Shown here: piece by piece, positions 8,249 to 15,566 of the stretch
Layout of the letters: the number at the start of each line of letters is the position of its first letter
Numbering within the stretch: the first letter of the stretch is position 1
Source of the DNA: JBQTKD01 sp963703165
GTDB taxonomy: Bacteria > Actinomycetota > Actinomycetes > Sporichthyales > Sporichthyaceae
Direction: 5' to 3'
Length of the DNA: 64,000 bases
NCBI GenBank assembly: GCA_963703165.1
Contig: OY969798.1
Span: 5,084,001 to 5,148,000 of the forward strand
Notes under the pieces: generated by a model
What the model was told of the DNA's origin: nothing
Databases searched by the model: none
The model's input: the letters and a program-made list of their open reading frames with translations, nothing else
Made by a program: the position numbers and the translations under genes

Positions 8249-9775
8249 CTAGCGCATGAACTCGGGCAGCAGAGTCAGGAAGTCCCGCCCGCTGACCGCG
8301 TTGGCGCACAGGATGCCACCGTGCGCGGCGGCACTGGTGCCGACGTCGGTCTGGGTGACGGTGTCCCCGGTGAAGAACAGGTTGGGGATCGTGGGGTGGA
8401 AGACAGTCGGGCGGCGGTCGCCGATGAATCCCGGTGTCGCGGACACGCCGTACTCCCGGTCGGTGAGGCACCACATGTACCACTCGACGGCGTCGTCGAA
8501 GTTCGGGTATTGGGCACGCAGGAACGCCATCTGGGAGTCGATCAACGCGTCGACCAGTTCGCGGTCGTGGGACTCGTCGGGGTCGCGGCGCCACAACGCC
8601 AGCCACGTCTGCATCAGCACTTTGTCGCTGCCGTCGAGCACGCGGTCCGGGTCGATCATCGAGGTCTGCTCGTAGGAGAACAATGGCGTGCCGCCGCGCA
8701 CCTGCGGCCCGTCGAGTTCGGCAAGGAACAGGCCCTTGGGCCAGCGCTTCTCCAGCGGCTCCTTGAGGCAAATGTGCGCGAGGATCCCGCCGGTGGGCTG
8801 CAGGTGGTCCACCCGCTGGTTCATCTCCTGCGGGAAGTGCTTCGGGTCGATGATCTGGTGCACCGTATCCATGGGCAGATTGGAGATCACCGTCTTGGCC
8901 CCGATGGTCTCCGAGGTCCGGTCGTGGCGGCCGTACTCCACCTCCACCCCGCTCGCACGGTTGCCGTCGAACAGCACCTGACGTACGCGGGCATTGGTGC
9001 GGATCTCCCCGCCGTTCTCGGTGATGACCTCGGCGAAGGCGATCGCGACGTTCTTGAAGCCGCCCGCCACGTCGCCCATGCCGCCGCCGCCGGTCAGGTG
9101 CGAACCAGTGGCACTGGTCATGTTGTTGCAGCGGATCCACTCACCGGCCGAGGCGTCGCGCTCCCCGTTGACGCACATCTGGAACCGGGCGAGCGTCACG
9201 TAGTAGTCCTGGACCAGCTTGTCCGAGGTCATCGACTCCATGTAGGTCCGGATGTCGACGTGGTCGTAGATCGCGGATTCCTTCTGGGAGAGCCGGAAGC
9301 GCTCGGCGGCCACCCGGTTCTTCTCCCGCCGGGACTCCGCAGGCCAGCTCTTGACGATCTCGGACAGCTCGACGAACTCGCCCTCGTGGCGGACCAACAG
9401 GCCGACCTGATTGACCGTCGGGATCGACTTGCCGAACGCCTTGGCCAGCACCGAGTACCGGTTGCGGCTGCCGGCGGACACGCCGTGCCAGGCGGAGTCC
9501 AGGATGAAGTTCTCGAACAGCTTGTGCTCGGTGATGATCTCGCCGACGGAGGGTTCGCTACGCACGATGTGTACGCCCGCGGCGCCCTGCATGAGGCGGC
9601 GGTACTCCTTCTCGGTGTAGCTGCCGTGCGGGCCGCCGAAGGAGATGATCCGCCCGCCGATCTCGGATTCCTTCTCCAGGACCAGCACCCTGCGGTTGTC
9701 CAGCGCGGCCAGCAGCGCCCCGGTGATGAGGCCCCCCATACCGGCGCCGATGATCACGACATCGTGCTCAGCCAT
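8249..9775 (-). CDS. FAD-dependent oxidoreductase, phytoene desaturase/amine oxidase-like
   Basis: 508 residues. An N-terminal dinucleotide-binding fold V-V-I-I-G-A-G-M-G-G-L (residues 6-16) is followed by the E-K-E-S-E-I-G-G-R (GG doublet) motif near residue 40, as in the NAD(P)-binding Rossmann-like/amine-oxidase family that includes phytoene desaturases. A glycine-rich stretch near residue 230 and a C-terminal F-F-T-G-D-T flavin-binding motif support a full-length enzyme. The substrate is unknown. It is the first gene of a leftward operon with the ferredoxin and thioesterase and has a long AT-richer upstream region. Confidence 0.75.
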   Translation of the reverse strand: MAEHDVVIIGAGMGGLITGALLAALDNRRVLVLEKESEIGGRIISFGGPHGSYTEKEYRRLMQGAAGVHIVRSEPSVGEIITEHKLFENFILDSAWHGVSAGSRNRYSVLAKAFGKSIPTVNQVGLLVRHEGEFVELSEIVKSWPAESRREKNRVAAERFRLSQKESAIYDHVDIRTYMESMTSDKLVQDYYVTLARFQMCVNGERDASAGEWIRCNNMTSATGSHLTGGGGMGDVAGGFKNVAIAFAEVITENGGEIRTNARVRQVLFDGNRASGVEVEYGRHDRTSETIGAKTVISNLPMDTVHQIIDPKHFPQEMNQRVDHLQPTGGILAHICLKEPLEKRWPKGLFLAELDGPQVRGGTPLFSYEQTSMIDPDRVLDGSDKVLMQTWLALWRRDPDESHDRELVDALIDSQMAFLRAQYPNFDDAVEWYMWCLTDREYGVSATPGFIGDRRPTVFHPTIPNLFFTGDTVTQTDVGTSAAAHGGILCANAVSGRDFLTLLPEFMR

Positions 9776-9809
9776 CTGGTTCTCCGTCCGGGGCCTGGTC
9801 GGGCAGGCG

Positions 9810-9848
9810 TAACATTACATCTCAACATCGCGAGATGCAAAGATGTTA
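9810..9848. promoter_or_regulatory. Palindrome-rich promoter region upstream of FAD oxidoreductase
   Basis: An AT-richer stretch in the 227-base gap 9776-10002 holds several nested inverted repeats: TAACAT/ATGTTA (9810-9815 and 9843-9848), CATCTC/GAGATG (9818-9823 and 9832-9837) and AACATC/GATGTT (9824-9829 and 9842-9847). These are candidate operator half-sites for a regulator of the leftward operon. No matching regulator is identified. The remainder of the gap shows nothing clear apart from the hairpin at 9976-9997. Confidence 0.45.
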
Positions 9849-9975
9849 TATCTGGCGAGGCTCTGGGAACCAGCTGCGTAAAGAGGGGCGCTGCGTAGCG
9901 GAACACGTCGACTCCGCCCGGTAGCGACAAACATGAAACAGGCCACAGCGACGCCCCCGCCGACACGGTTTGTGC

Positions 9976-9997
9976 AGGTCTGCCAGGAGGCAGACCT
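9976..9997 (+). promoter_or_regulatory. Hairpin that sequesters the Shine-Dalgarno of the AT3 gene
   Basis: AGGTCTGCC at 9976-9984 is the exact reverse complement of GGCAGACCT at 9989-9997, with a 4-base AGGA loop. AGGAGG (9985-9990), the only good ribosome site before ATG 10003, therefore sits in the loop and the top of the stem. This could make translation structure-dependent. Confidence 0.6.
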
Positions 9998-10002
9998 TCT
10001 TC

Positions 10003-11148
10003 ATGGCGACGCGGCAGATGACCATCGCGCCGCCGCGGAAGGGGCTGCGGACCGATATTCAGGGGCTGCGCGCACTCGCGGTGGCCCTTGTCGTGTGGTT
10101 CCACCTCTGGCCGGACACGCTGCCCGGTGGATTCGTCGGCGTCGACATCTTCTTCGTGGTGTCCGGCTTCCTGATCACCACACACCTGCTGCTGAGCAAA
10201 CCCTCGCGCCCCAAGGATCTGGCCACCTTCTGGGGCAGACGAATCCGCCGCCTGCTCCCCGCCTCGCTGGTGGTCGTGATCACCGCGCTGGTCTTTGCGA
10301 AGGCGCTCGCGCCGCCGCAGGAGGCGCGATTCGGCGGGATCGAGGGGATCGTCAAGATCCTCTACGTCCAGAATTGGCAGCTCGCGGACAAGGACACCGA
10401 CCCGCTCGCCGTCCCGCCGGTTGTGCAGCACTTCTGGTCGTTGTCGCTGGAGGAGCAGTTCTACTTCGTCTGGCCGGTGCTGCTGTGTGGCGCCGTGCTG
10501 TTGGCCCGACGCAAGAATTGGCGCATGTTGCCCGTCGCGATGTGGACGATGGGCTCGGTCGTCGTCGCCTCGCTGGCGTTCTCGATCTTCTACACACCGA
10601 CCAATCCCACGAACGCCTATTTTGCGACCCCCACGCGCATGTGGGAGCTCGCGATCGGTGGTCTGCTGGCCGCCGTCGTGCTGGACCGGTCAGAGCGAGG
10701 CGTGCCCCCGATGTCCCGCTGGTCGCGCGACCTCCTGACCTGGGCCGGCTTCGCCGCGATCGCGGCGACGATGGTGACCTTCGACAAGCACCGTGCGTTC
10801 CCCGGCGGGATCGCGTTGCTGCCGGTTCTGGGCGCCGTCGCGGTCATCGCCGCGCATCGCGACCGCGGGATCAACCCCAACTTCCTGCTGCGCTGGCGAC
10901 CGATCCAGTACATCGGCGATCTGTCGTACTCGATCTACCTGTGGCACGTGCCGTTGATCCAGCTGATGCCGTACATCACCGGTCACCCTCTGCGCACGCG
11001 TGACGACATCATCATTGTGGTGCTGAGCGTGGCGCTGGCCTCCTTGACGAAGCACCAGGTCGAGGACCGCTTCCGGTACCACGCCCCTCGCCCCACTGAG
11101 ACGCGTCCGGGCCCCGCTCCCGCCCGCCCCCTGGCCCTGGCCAGGTGA
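10003..11148 (+). CDS. AT3 family acyltransferase, membrane domain only (OafA/YrhL-like)
   Basis: 381 residues from ATG 10003, with AGGAGG upstream; a TTG at 9970 is in frame but lies within the hairpin. The protein starts with the acyltransferase-3 signature R-T-D-I-Q-G-L-R-A-L-A-V and G-F-V-G-V-D-I-F-F-V-V-S-G-F-L-I-T. A R-R-I-R-R-L-L-P motif, the F-W-S-L-S-L-E-E-Q-F-Y segment and the Y-S-I-Y-L-W-H motif follow, with about ten membrane segments. It would transfer acyl groups across the membrane to an extracytoplasmic glycan. Unlike its two neighbours it has no C-terminal SGNH domain; that domain is encoded by the next gene, which overlaps by GTGA. Confidence 0.9.
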   Translation: MATRQMTIAPPRKGLRTDIQGLRALAVALVVWFHLWPDTLPGGFVGVDIFFVVSGFLITTHLLLSKPSRPKDLATFWGRRIRRLLPASLVVVITALVFAKALAPPQEARFGGIEGIVKILYVQNWQLADKDTDPLAVPPVVQHFWSLSLEEQFYFVWPVLLCGAVLLARRKNWRMLPVAMWTMGSVVVASLAFSIFYTPTNPTNAYFATPTRMWELAIGGLLAAVVLDRSERGVPPMSRWSRDLLTWAGFAAIAATMVTFDKHRAFPGGIALLPVLGAVAVIAAHRDRGINPNFLLRWRPIQYIGDLSYSIYLWHVPLIQLMPYITGHPLRTRDDIIIVVLSVALASLTKHQVEDRFRYHAPRPTETRPGPAPARPLALAR

Positions 11149-12125
11149 GCTCCAAGGTGCTGCGGGCCGCGATGTGCGCCGCGTTGCTGGCTGTGACGGC
11201 TGCGTGCATGGATTCCCCGATTGCCGGCGCGTCCGGACCCGGCTCGACGTCGTCGTCGATCAGCGCCGAGTGCCGTGGTGCCAAGGCGCTGCTGAACGAC
11301 TGCGCGATCCCCGAGGAGGGTGACTTCAAGCCCACACCGGACGTGGCCCCGCAGGACTACCGCGGCAACGGCAACAAAGAAGGCTGCTGGACAGACATCG
11401 ACTTCAAGAGGTTCAAGAGCTGCAATTACGGGTCGAAGAAGGCCAAGCGGACCGTCGCACTGGTCGGCAACTCGCACATGGCGCAGTACCTCAAGTCCTT
11501 CGCCGGTTGGACCGAGAACCATGACCTACGGGTCGTCACCTTCCTTGTCCCACAATGCTTTGCCATCGACACGAAGATCGACTTCACCAACCGGCCGGGC
11601 AGCAAGGGGCTGACCGAGCGCTGCTACGAATGGGGCCAGTGGGCGCACAAGCAAGCTGCGGCCCTCGACCCGGACCTCATCGTCACCTCGGAACGCACCT
11701 ACCGCAAGCCGATCAAACCCCTGCCGGAAGGCAAGGACGCCACGTGGCGCAAGGGGTACCGGGACTACATCGAGGGCTGGGTCGACGACGGTCACCGCGT
11801 GCTGGTGGTCAGGGACAATCCGGTGCCGGAGTTCAAGGTGCCCGGTTGTCTGAAGAAGAACCCCAAGCGCTTCTCGGCATGTGCAGGCAACCCCCAGGAA
11901 TGGCTCCCGCCCGACCCGTTGGTGCAGGCCGCGGAGTCATTGGACAGCACGTTGATCAGCGTTTTGGACTTGTCGAAGTACATGTGCACGGAAAAGGTCT
12001 GCCCACCGGTACTCGGCGGGCTCTCGGTCTACCGCGACCACTCGCACCTCTCCGGCACCTGGGTGGACTCCTTGGAACCCTTCATGGAGACGGCTTTCAT
12101 GAAAATTCTGAAATCCCGCTCCTGA
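11145..12125 (+). CDS. Secreted SGNH-hydrolase-domain protein (module 1)
   Basis: 326 residues from GTG 11145, overlapping the stop of the AT3 gene. An N-terminal hydrophobic signal ends in a T-A-A-C lipobox-like site, so it may be a lipoprotein. The SGNH domain shows A-L-V-G-N-S-H (Ser nucleophile block) near residue 108 and R-D-H-S-H (catalytic Asp/His block) near residue 300. Many paired cysteines suggest disulphides outside the membrane. It is homologous to the C-terminal half of the fused AT3-SGNH proteins nearby, and probably acts with the AT3 protein as the extracellular transferase half. Confidence 0.8.
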   Translation: MSSKVLRAAMCAALLAVTAACMDSPIAGASGPGSTSSSISAECRGAKALLNDCAIPEEGDFKPTPDVAPQDYRGNGNKEGCWTDIDFKRFKSCNYGSKKAKRTVALVGNSHMAQYLKSFAGWTENHDLRVVTFLVPQCFAIDTKIDFTNRPGSKGLTERCYEWGQWAHKQAAALDPDLIVTSERTYRKPIKPLPEGKDATWRKGYRDYIEGWVDDGHRVLVVRDNPVPEFKVPGCLKKNPKRFSACAGNPQEWLPPDPLVQAAESLDSTLISVLDLSKYMCTEKVCPPVLGGLSVYRDHSHLSGTWVDSLEPFMETAFMKILKSRS

Positions 12126-12184
12126 CTGCCGCCTGAGGGTGTTCAAACGAGACCCTCCCCACACCCCTTGTCGTTTCGGACGTC

Positions 12185-14440
12185 ATGTCGCACGGGCAGA
12201 ACCAATGCATGCCGATGACGGACACGATCGACCAGCCGGGACAGCGAAGACCGAACAAGGGTGACAAGCCCAAGTCCGCTCTTCGTACCGACATTCAGGG
12301 CATGCGCGCGCTGGCCGCGGGCCTCATCGTCTTCTATCACCTCTGGCCAGGAAAGATCCACGGCGGGTTCACCGCCGTGGACATCTTTTTCGTGGTGTCC
12401 GGTTTCCTCATCACGTCCCACCTGATGAACCACCCGCCGGCGTCCGGCCGGGACCTGGCCAACTTCTGGATGCGCCGCATCAGGCGCCTCATGCCCGCCG
12501 CCATGACGGTCATCGTGGGGACGATGATCGCCGTACGGATCTTCATGCCGGACACGCAGTGGCGTACGCACGCGCAGGAGGCCATTGCCTCCGCCCTCTA
12601 CTTCCAGAACTGGGAACTCGCCGGCCAGTCCGTCGACTACATGGAATCGGAGGGCTCGGCCAGCGCGCTGCAGCACTATTGGTCGCTGTCGGTCGAGGAG
12701 CAGTTCTACGCCGTCTGGCCCGTTCTGCTGGTCGCGTGTGTGCTCATCGCCCGCCGCATGCGTCTGCGCACCGAGATCGTCGCGTTGATCGCCATCTCGA
12801 TCCTGTGGGTCGCGTCGGTCGCCTACTCGATCAGCTTCACCAAGTCGAACCCCGAGCAGGCCTACTTCGTGACGCCGACCCGGGTCTTCGCCTTCGCCAC
12901 CGGTGCGCTGCTCGCCATCTCGATCCGGTTGATCGGTGAGCGAGTGGCCCAAGCCCGTGGCATCCGGGTCGCCGGCGAATTCGCCGTATGGGGCGGCTAT
13001 GCGGCCGTTGCCTACTCCGTCGTCATGTTCGACGGCACCAACTTCCCCGGCCTCAAGGGACTCCTGCCGGTGCTCGGGACCGCGGCGATCATCGCGGGCT
13101 ACTCGGAGCGTGGCCTGAACCCGAACGCCCTGCTGCGCAACAGGCCCGCCCAGTACCTCGGGGACATCTCCTACTCGGTCTACCTGTGGCACTGGCCGGT
13201 CATCGTGATCATGCCCTACGCCATCGGCCGCGAGCTCGGTCTCGTCGACACCCTGGCTGCCGGTGCGCTCGGCCTGGCGCTCGGTGCACTCACCAAGCAC
13301 TTCGTCGAGGACCGCTTCCGCACCCCGCGGCCCCGCCAGGCCCTGGTGTCCCAGTACCGGTGGGCCATCGCCGGCATGGCGGCCGTGGTGGGCCTCGGCC
13401 TGCTGCAGAGCGCCGAGGTGGATCAGCGCACGAAGCGTGACCTGCGCAGTCTGCAGCTCGCCGCGCAGAACACTGACCCGTGCTTCGCCGCCAACGCCCT
13501 GCGTCGCGACGACGCCTGCCCCCTCGGCGAGGTCGAGGTCAAGAAGGTCGTACCCAGCCCGGCGCTCGCGCCGCGGGACCGCTCCTTCTCCTACAACTAC
13601 GACTGCCAGACCCAGACGCCGTTCAGCGATTTCAAGTCCTGCGTTTTCGGTGACCGCACCGCCAAGCGCAACGTCGCGCTCGTCGGCAACTCCCACGCGA
13701 TCCACTGGCTGCCCGCGCTGCACCAGGTGGCGCTGAAGGAGCACTTCAAGATCACCACCTTCTTCACCGAACAGTGCTTCGCGACCAACGTGCGCATCGA
13801 CTTCTCGACGCCGCAGCAGACCGAGAACTGCCACAAGTGGGGCCAGGAGGTGTTGCGGCAGACCGGCTCGAAGAAGTTCGATCTGATCGTCACGTCCAAC
13901 CGCACCTACAAGCAGCCCGTCGAGAAGGGCCCACGCAACGAGGTCTTCGAGAAGGGCTATGCGGAGTACGTCAAGGACTGGATCAAGGCCGGCACCAAGG
14001 TGATGGTGCTGCGCGACACCCCGCTGCCCGACGCCACCATCGAGTCGGTCCCGGAGTGCGTCGCCGAGAACAAGAACAACCCGGCGGCCTGCTCCGGTGA
14101 GCGGAACAAGTGGATCCGTACCGACCCGCTGGCCGATGCCGTCCGCGAGCTCGACGACAAGCGAGCGATCGTGGCCAACCTGAGCGACTCGTTCTGCACC
14201 GAAACACGGTGCCCGAGCGTCATCGGTCGGACGATGGTCTACTTCGACGCCTCACACATGACGGCCACCTACGCGCGCAGCCTCGCGCCGGAACTCGGCC
14301 CGATCATCACCAAGGCGTTGGGGCCGGACACCAAGGAGCCCAAGGACTCGAAGGACTCGGCCAAGGCCAAGAAGTCCGGGGAGGCGAAGAAGGTGGACTC
14401 GGAGGAGCACGTGGAGGCAAGCGCAGGAGCCGAGCAGTGA
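12185..14440 (+). CDS. AT3 acyltransferase fused to SGNH domain (module 2)
   Basis: 751 residues if the ATG at 12185 is used. ATG 12209 or 12215 aligns better with the paralogue at 15567, and no start has a strong ribosome site. Residues ~30-380 are the AT3 membrane domain (R-T-D-I-Q-G-M-R-A-L, V-D-I-F-F-V-V-S-G-F, S-V-E-E-Q-F-Y, Y-S-V-Y-L-W-H-W). Residues ~440-720 are an SGNH domain with A-L-V-G-N-S-H and Y-F-D-A-S-H. A Lys/Glu/Ser-rich charged tail of ~30 residues follows. This layout matches OafA-type O-acetyltransferases that modify surface polysaccharides. It overlaps the next SGNH gene by GTGA. Confidence 0.9.
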   Translation: MSHGQNQCMPMTDTIDQPGQRRPNKGDKPKSALRTDIQGMRALAAGLIVFYHLWPGKIHGGFTAVDIFFVVSGFLITSHLMNHPPASGRDLANFWMRRIRRLMPAAMTVIVGTMIAVRIFMPDTQWRTHAQEAIASALYFQNWELAGQSVDYMESEGSASALQHYWSLSVEEQFYAVWPVLLVACVLIARRMRLRTEIVALIAISILWVASVAYSISFTKSNPEQAYFVTPTRVFAFATGALLAISIRLIGERVAQARGIRVAGEFAVWGGYAAVAYSVVMFDGTNFPGLKGLLPVLGTAAIIAGYSERGLNPNALLRNRPAQYLGDISYSVYLWHWPVIVIMPYAIGRELGLVDTLAAGALGLALGALTKHFVEDRFRTPRPRQALVSQYRWAIAGMAAVVGLGLLQSAEVDQRTKRDLRSLQLAAQNTDPCFAANALRRDDACPLGEVEVKKVVPSPALAPRDRSFSYNYDCQTQTPFSDFKSCVFGDRTAKRNVALVGNSHAIHWLPALHQVALKEHFKITTFFTEQCFATNVRIDFSTPQQTENCHKWGQEVLRQTGSKKFDLIVTSNRTYKQPVEKGPRNEVFEKGYAEYVKDWIKAGTKVMVLRDTPLPDATIESVPECVAENKNNPAACSGERNKWIRTDPLADAVRELDDKRAIVANLSDSFCTETRCPSVIGRTMVYFDASHMTATYARSLAPELGPIITKALGPDTKEPKDSKDSAKAKKSGEAKKVDSEEHVEASAGAEQ
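13700..13755 (+). repeat. 56-base segment identical to 17046-17101
   Basis: Bases 13700-13755 and 17046-17101 are identical, and after a single mismatch another 14 bases match. Both copies code for the same stretch just after the SGNH serine block of the two fused acyltransferases. The surrounding genes are much more diverged, so this patch suggests gene conversion or strong constraint. Confidence 0.8.
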
Positions 14441-15417
14441 CCCGGATCCCCAAGCTCGGCGTGTGGGCCGCCGCGGCGGCATTGTTCGCGGGCGGACTGG
14501 CCGCAACGGTGCCCGGAGCGCTCGCCGAGGACGCGGCTCCGGAGGCTCCCAAGGTTGCCACCGAGTGCGTCGGCGCGGGTGCGCTCGTTGCCGGCTGCAA
14601 GCCGAACGAAACCGGCATGACCTTGCCGTCGGTGGAGGACGCCAAGGACGACATGCGCGGGAACGCGTACCACGAGGGCTGCTGGTCCGACGTCGACTTC
14701 AAGACGTTCCGTTCGTGCAGCTTCGGATCCAAGACCGCCCGCCACACCGTGGCGGTGGTCGGCAACTCCCACGTCGCCCAGTTCCTGGGGCCGTTTCGCG
14801 AGTGGACCGTCAAGCACGACCTGCGGGTGGTCTCGTACACGATCCCGAAATGTCATGCCAGCACGAGGAAACTCGACTTCAACGACGCCGGTCTCACCCA
14901 GCGCTGCCACGAGTGGGGCAAGTGGGTGCACCGTAAGACCCTTGCTCTGAAGCCGGATCTGATCGTGACCGCCGAGCGCACCAACTGGAAGCCCGTGAAC
15001 ACCACGAAGAAGGACATCGCGAAGGTCTGGCAGAAGGGTCACGCCGAGTATCTGAAGAAGTGGACCGACAAGGGCATCCACGTCCTGGTCATCCGCGACA
15101 CCCCGACCCCCGGAAAGTCCGTGCCGGCGTGCATCAAGAAGAATCCGAAGAAGTACTCGGCCTGCGCGGGCAAGCGTGAGGTGTGGCTGCAACCGGACGC
15201 TCTCGTGGCCGCCGCCCGCGAGGACGCGGACGCCCGTCGAGTCTCGGTCGTGGACCTGACCCGCTACATGTGTACCGCGAAGAAGTGCCCGGCCGTGATC
15301 GGTGGACTGCTGGTCTACCGAGACCACTCGCATCTCAGCGCAACCTGGGTGCGTTCCCTGCAGATCTACCTCGAGCAACCGTTCCTGGACGCGCTGCGGA
15401 GGAGTCAGAAGCCATGA
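14437..15417 (+). CDS. Secreted SGNH-hydrolase-domain protein (module 2)
   Basis: 326 residues from GTG 14437, the same length as the module 1 SGNH protein, with AGGAG about 7 bases upstream inside the preceding gene. A Sec signal peptide (hydrophobic run of A/L/G ending G-A-L-A) is followed by the mature domain. The nucleophile block is V-V-G-N-S-H near residue 109 and the Asp/His block R-D-H-S-H is near residue 300. It shares the pattern E-G-C-W-S-D-V-D-F-K with module 1. It probably works with the fused acyltransferase as an extra extracytoplasmic transferase or esterase for the same glycan. Confidence 0.8.
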   Translation: MTRIPKLGVWAAAAALFAGGLAATVPGALAEDAAPEAPKVATECVGAGALVAGCKPNETGMTLPSVEDAKDDMRGNAYHEGCWSDVDFKTFRSCSFGSKTARHTVAVVGNSHVAQFLGPFREWTVKHDLRVVSYTIPKCHASTRKLDFNDAGLTQRCHEWGKWVHRKTLALKPDLIVTAERTNWKPVNTTKKDIAKVWQKGHAEYLKKWTDKGIHVLVIRDTPTPGKSVPACIKKNPKKYSACAGKREVWLQPDALVAAAREDADARRVSVVDLTRYMCTAKKCPAVIGGLLVYRDHSHLSATWVRSLQIYLEQPFLDALRRSQKP

Positions 15418-15455
15418 CCGGGCCGAACGGGTTCCAAACGTCCGGAAGGTAAGAA

Positions 15456-15483
15456 GTCCGGGGAAGAATGTGTTCTTGCGGAC
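15456..15483 (+). terminator. Hairpin after module 2, possible terminator
   Basis: GTCCG pairs with CGGAC, and inside this AAGAA pairs with TTCTT around a TGTG loop (15456-15483), with small unpaired G bases between the stems. It lies 39 bases after the stop of the SGNH gene and 84-90 bases before the next start. There is no U-tract, which is common for actinobacterial terminators. Confidence 0.45.
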
Positions 15484-15566
15484 CTGACCTGTGATCTAAA
15501 CCCCTGAGGTGCGCGTCCCCGGGTGTTCTTCCTGTGGTTTGAGGGGGCGTCTCAGCGGGGCAGAAA

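Noticed and set aside
8321..9898. 525-residue open frame antisense to the FAD oxidoreductase
   Set aside because: Shadow of a high-GC gene with no motif.
12143..13834. 563-residue open frame antisense to the module 2 acyltransferase
   Set aside because: Shadow of a high-GC gene; no domain or ribosome site.
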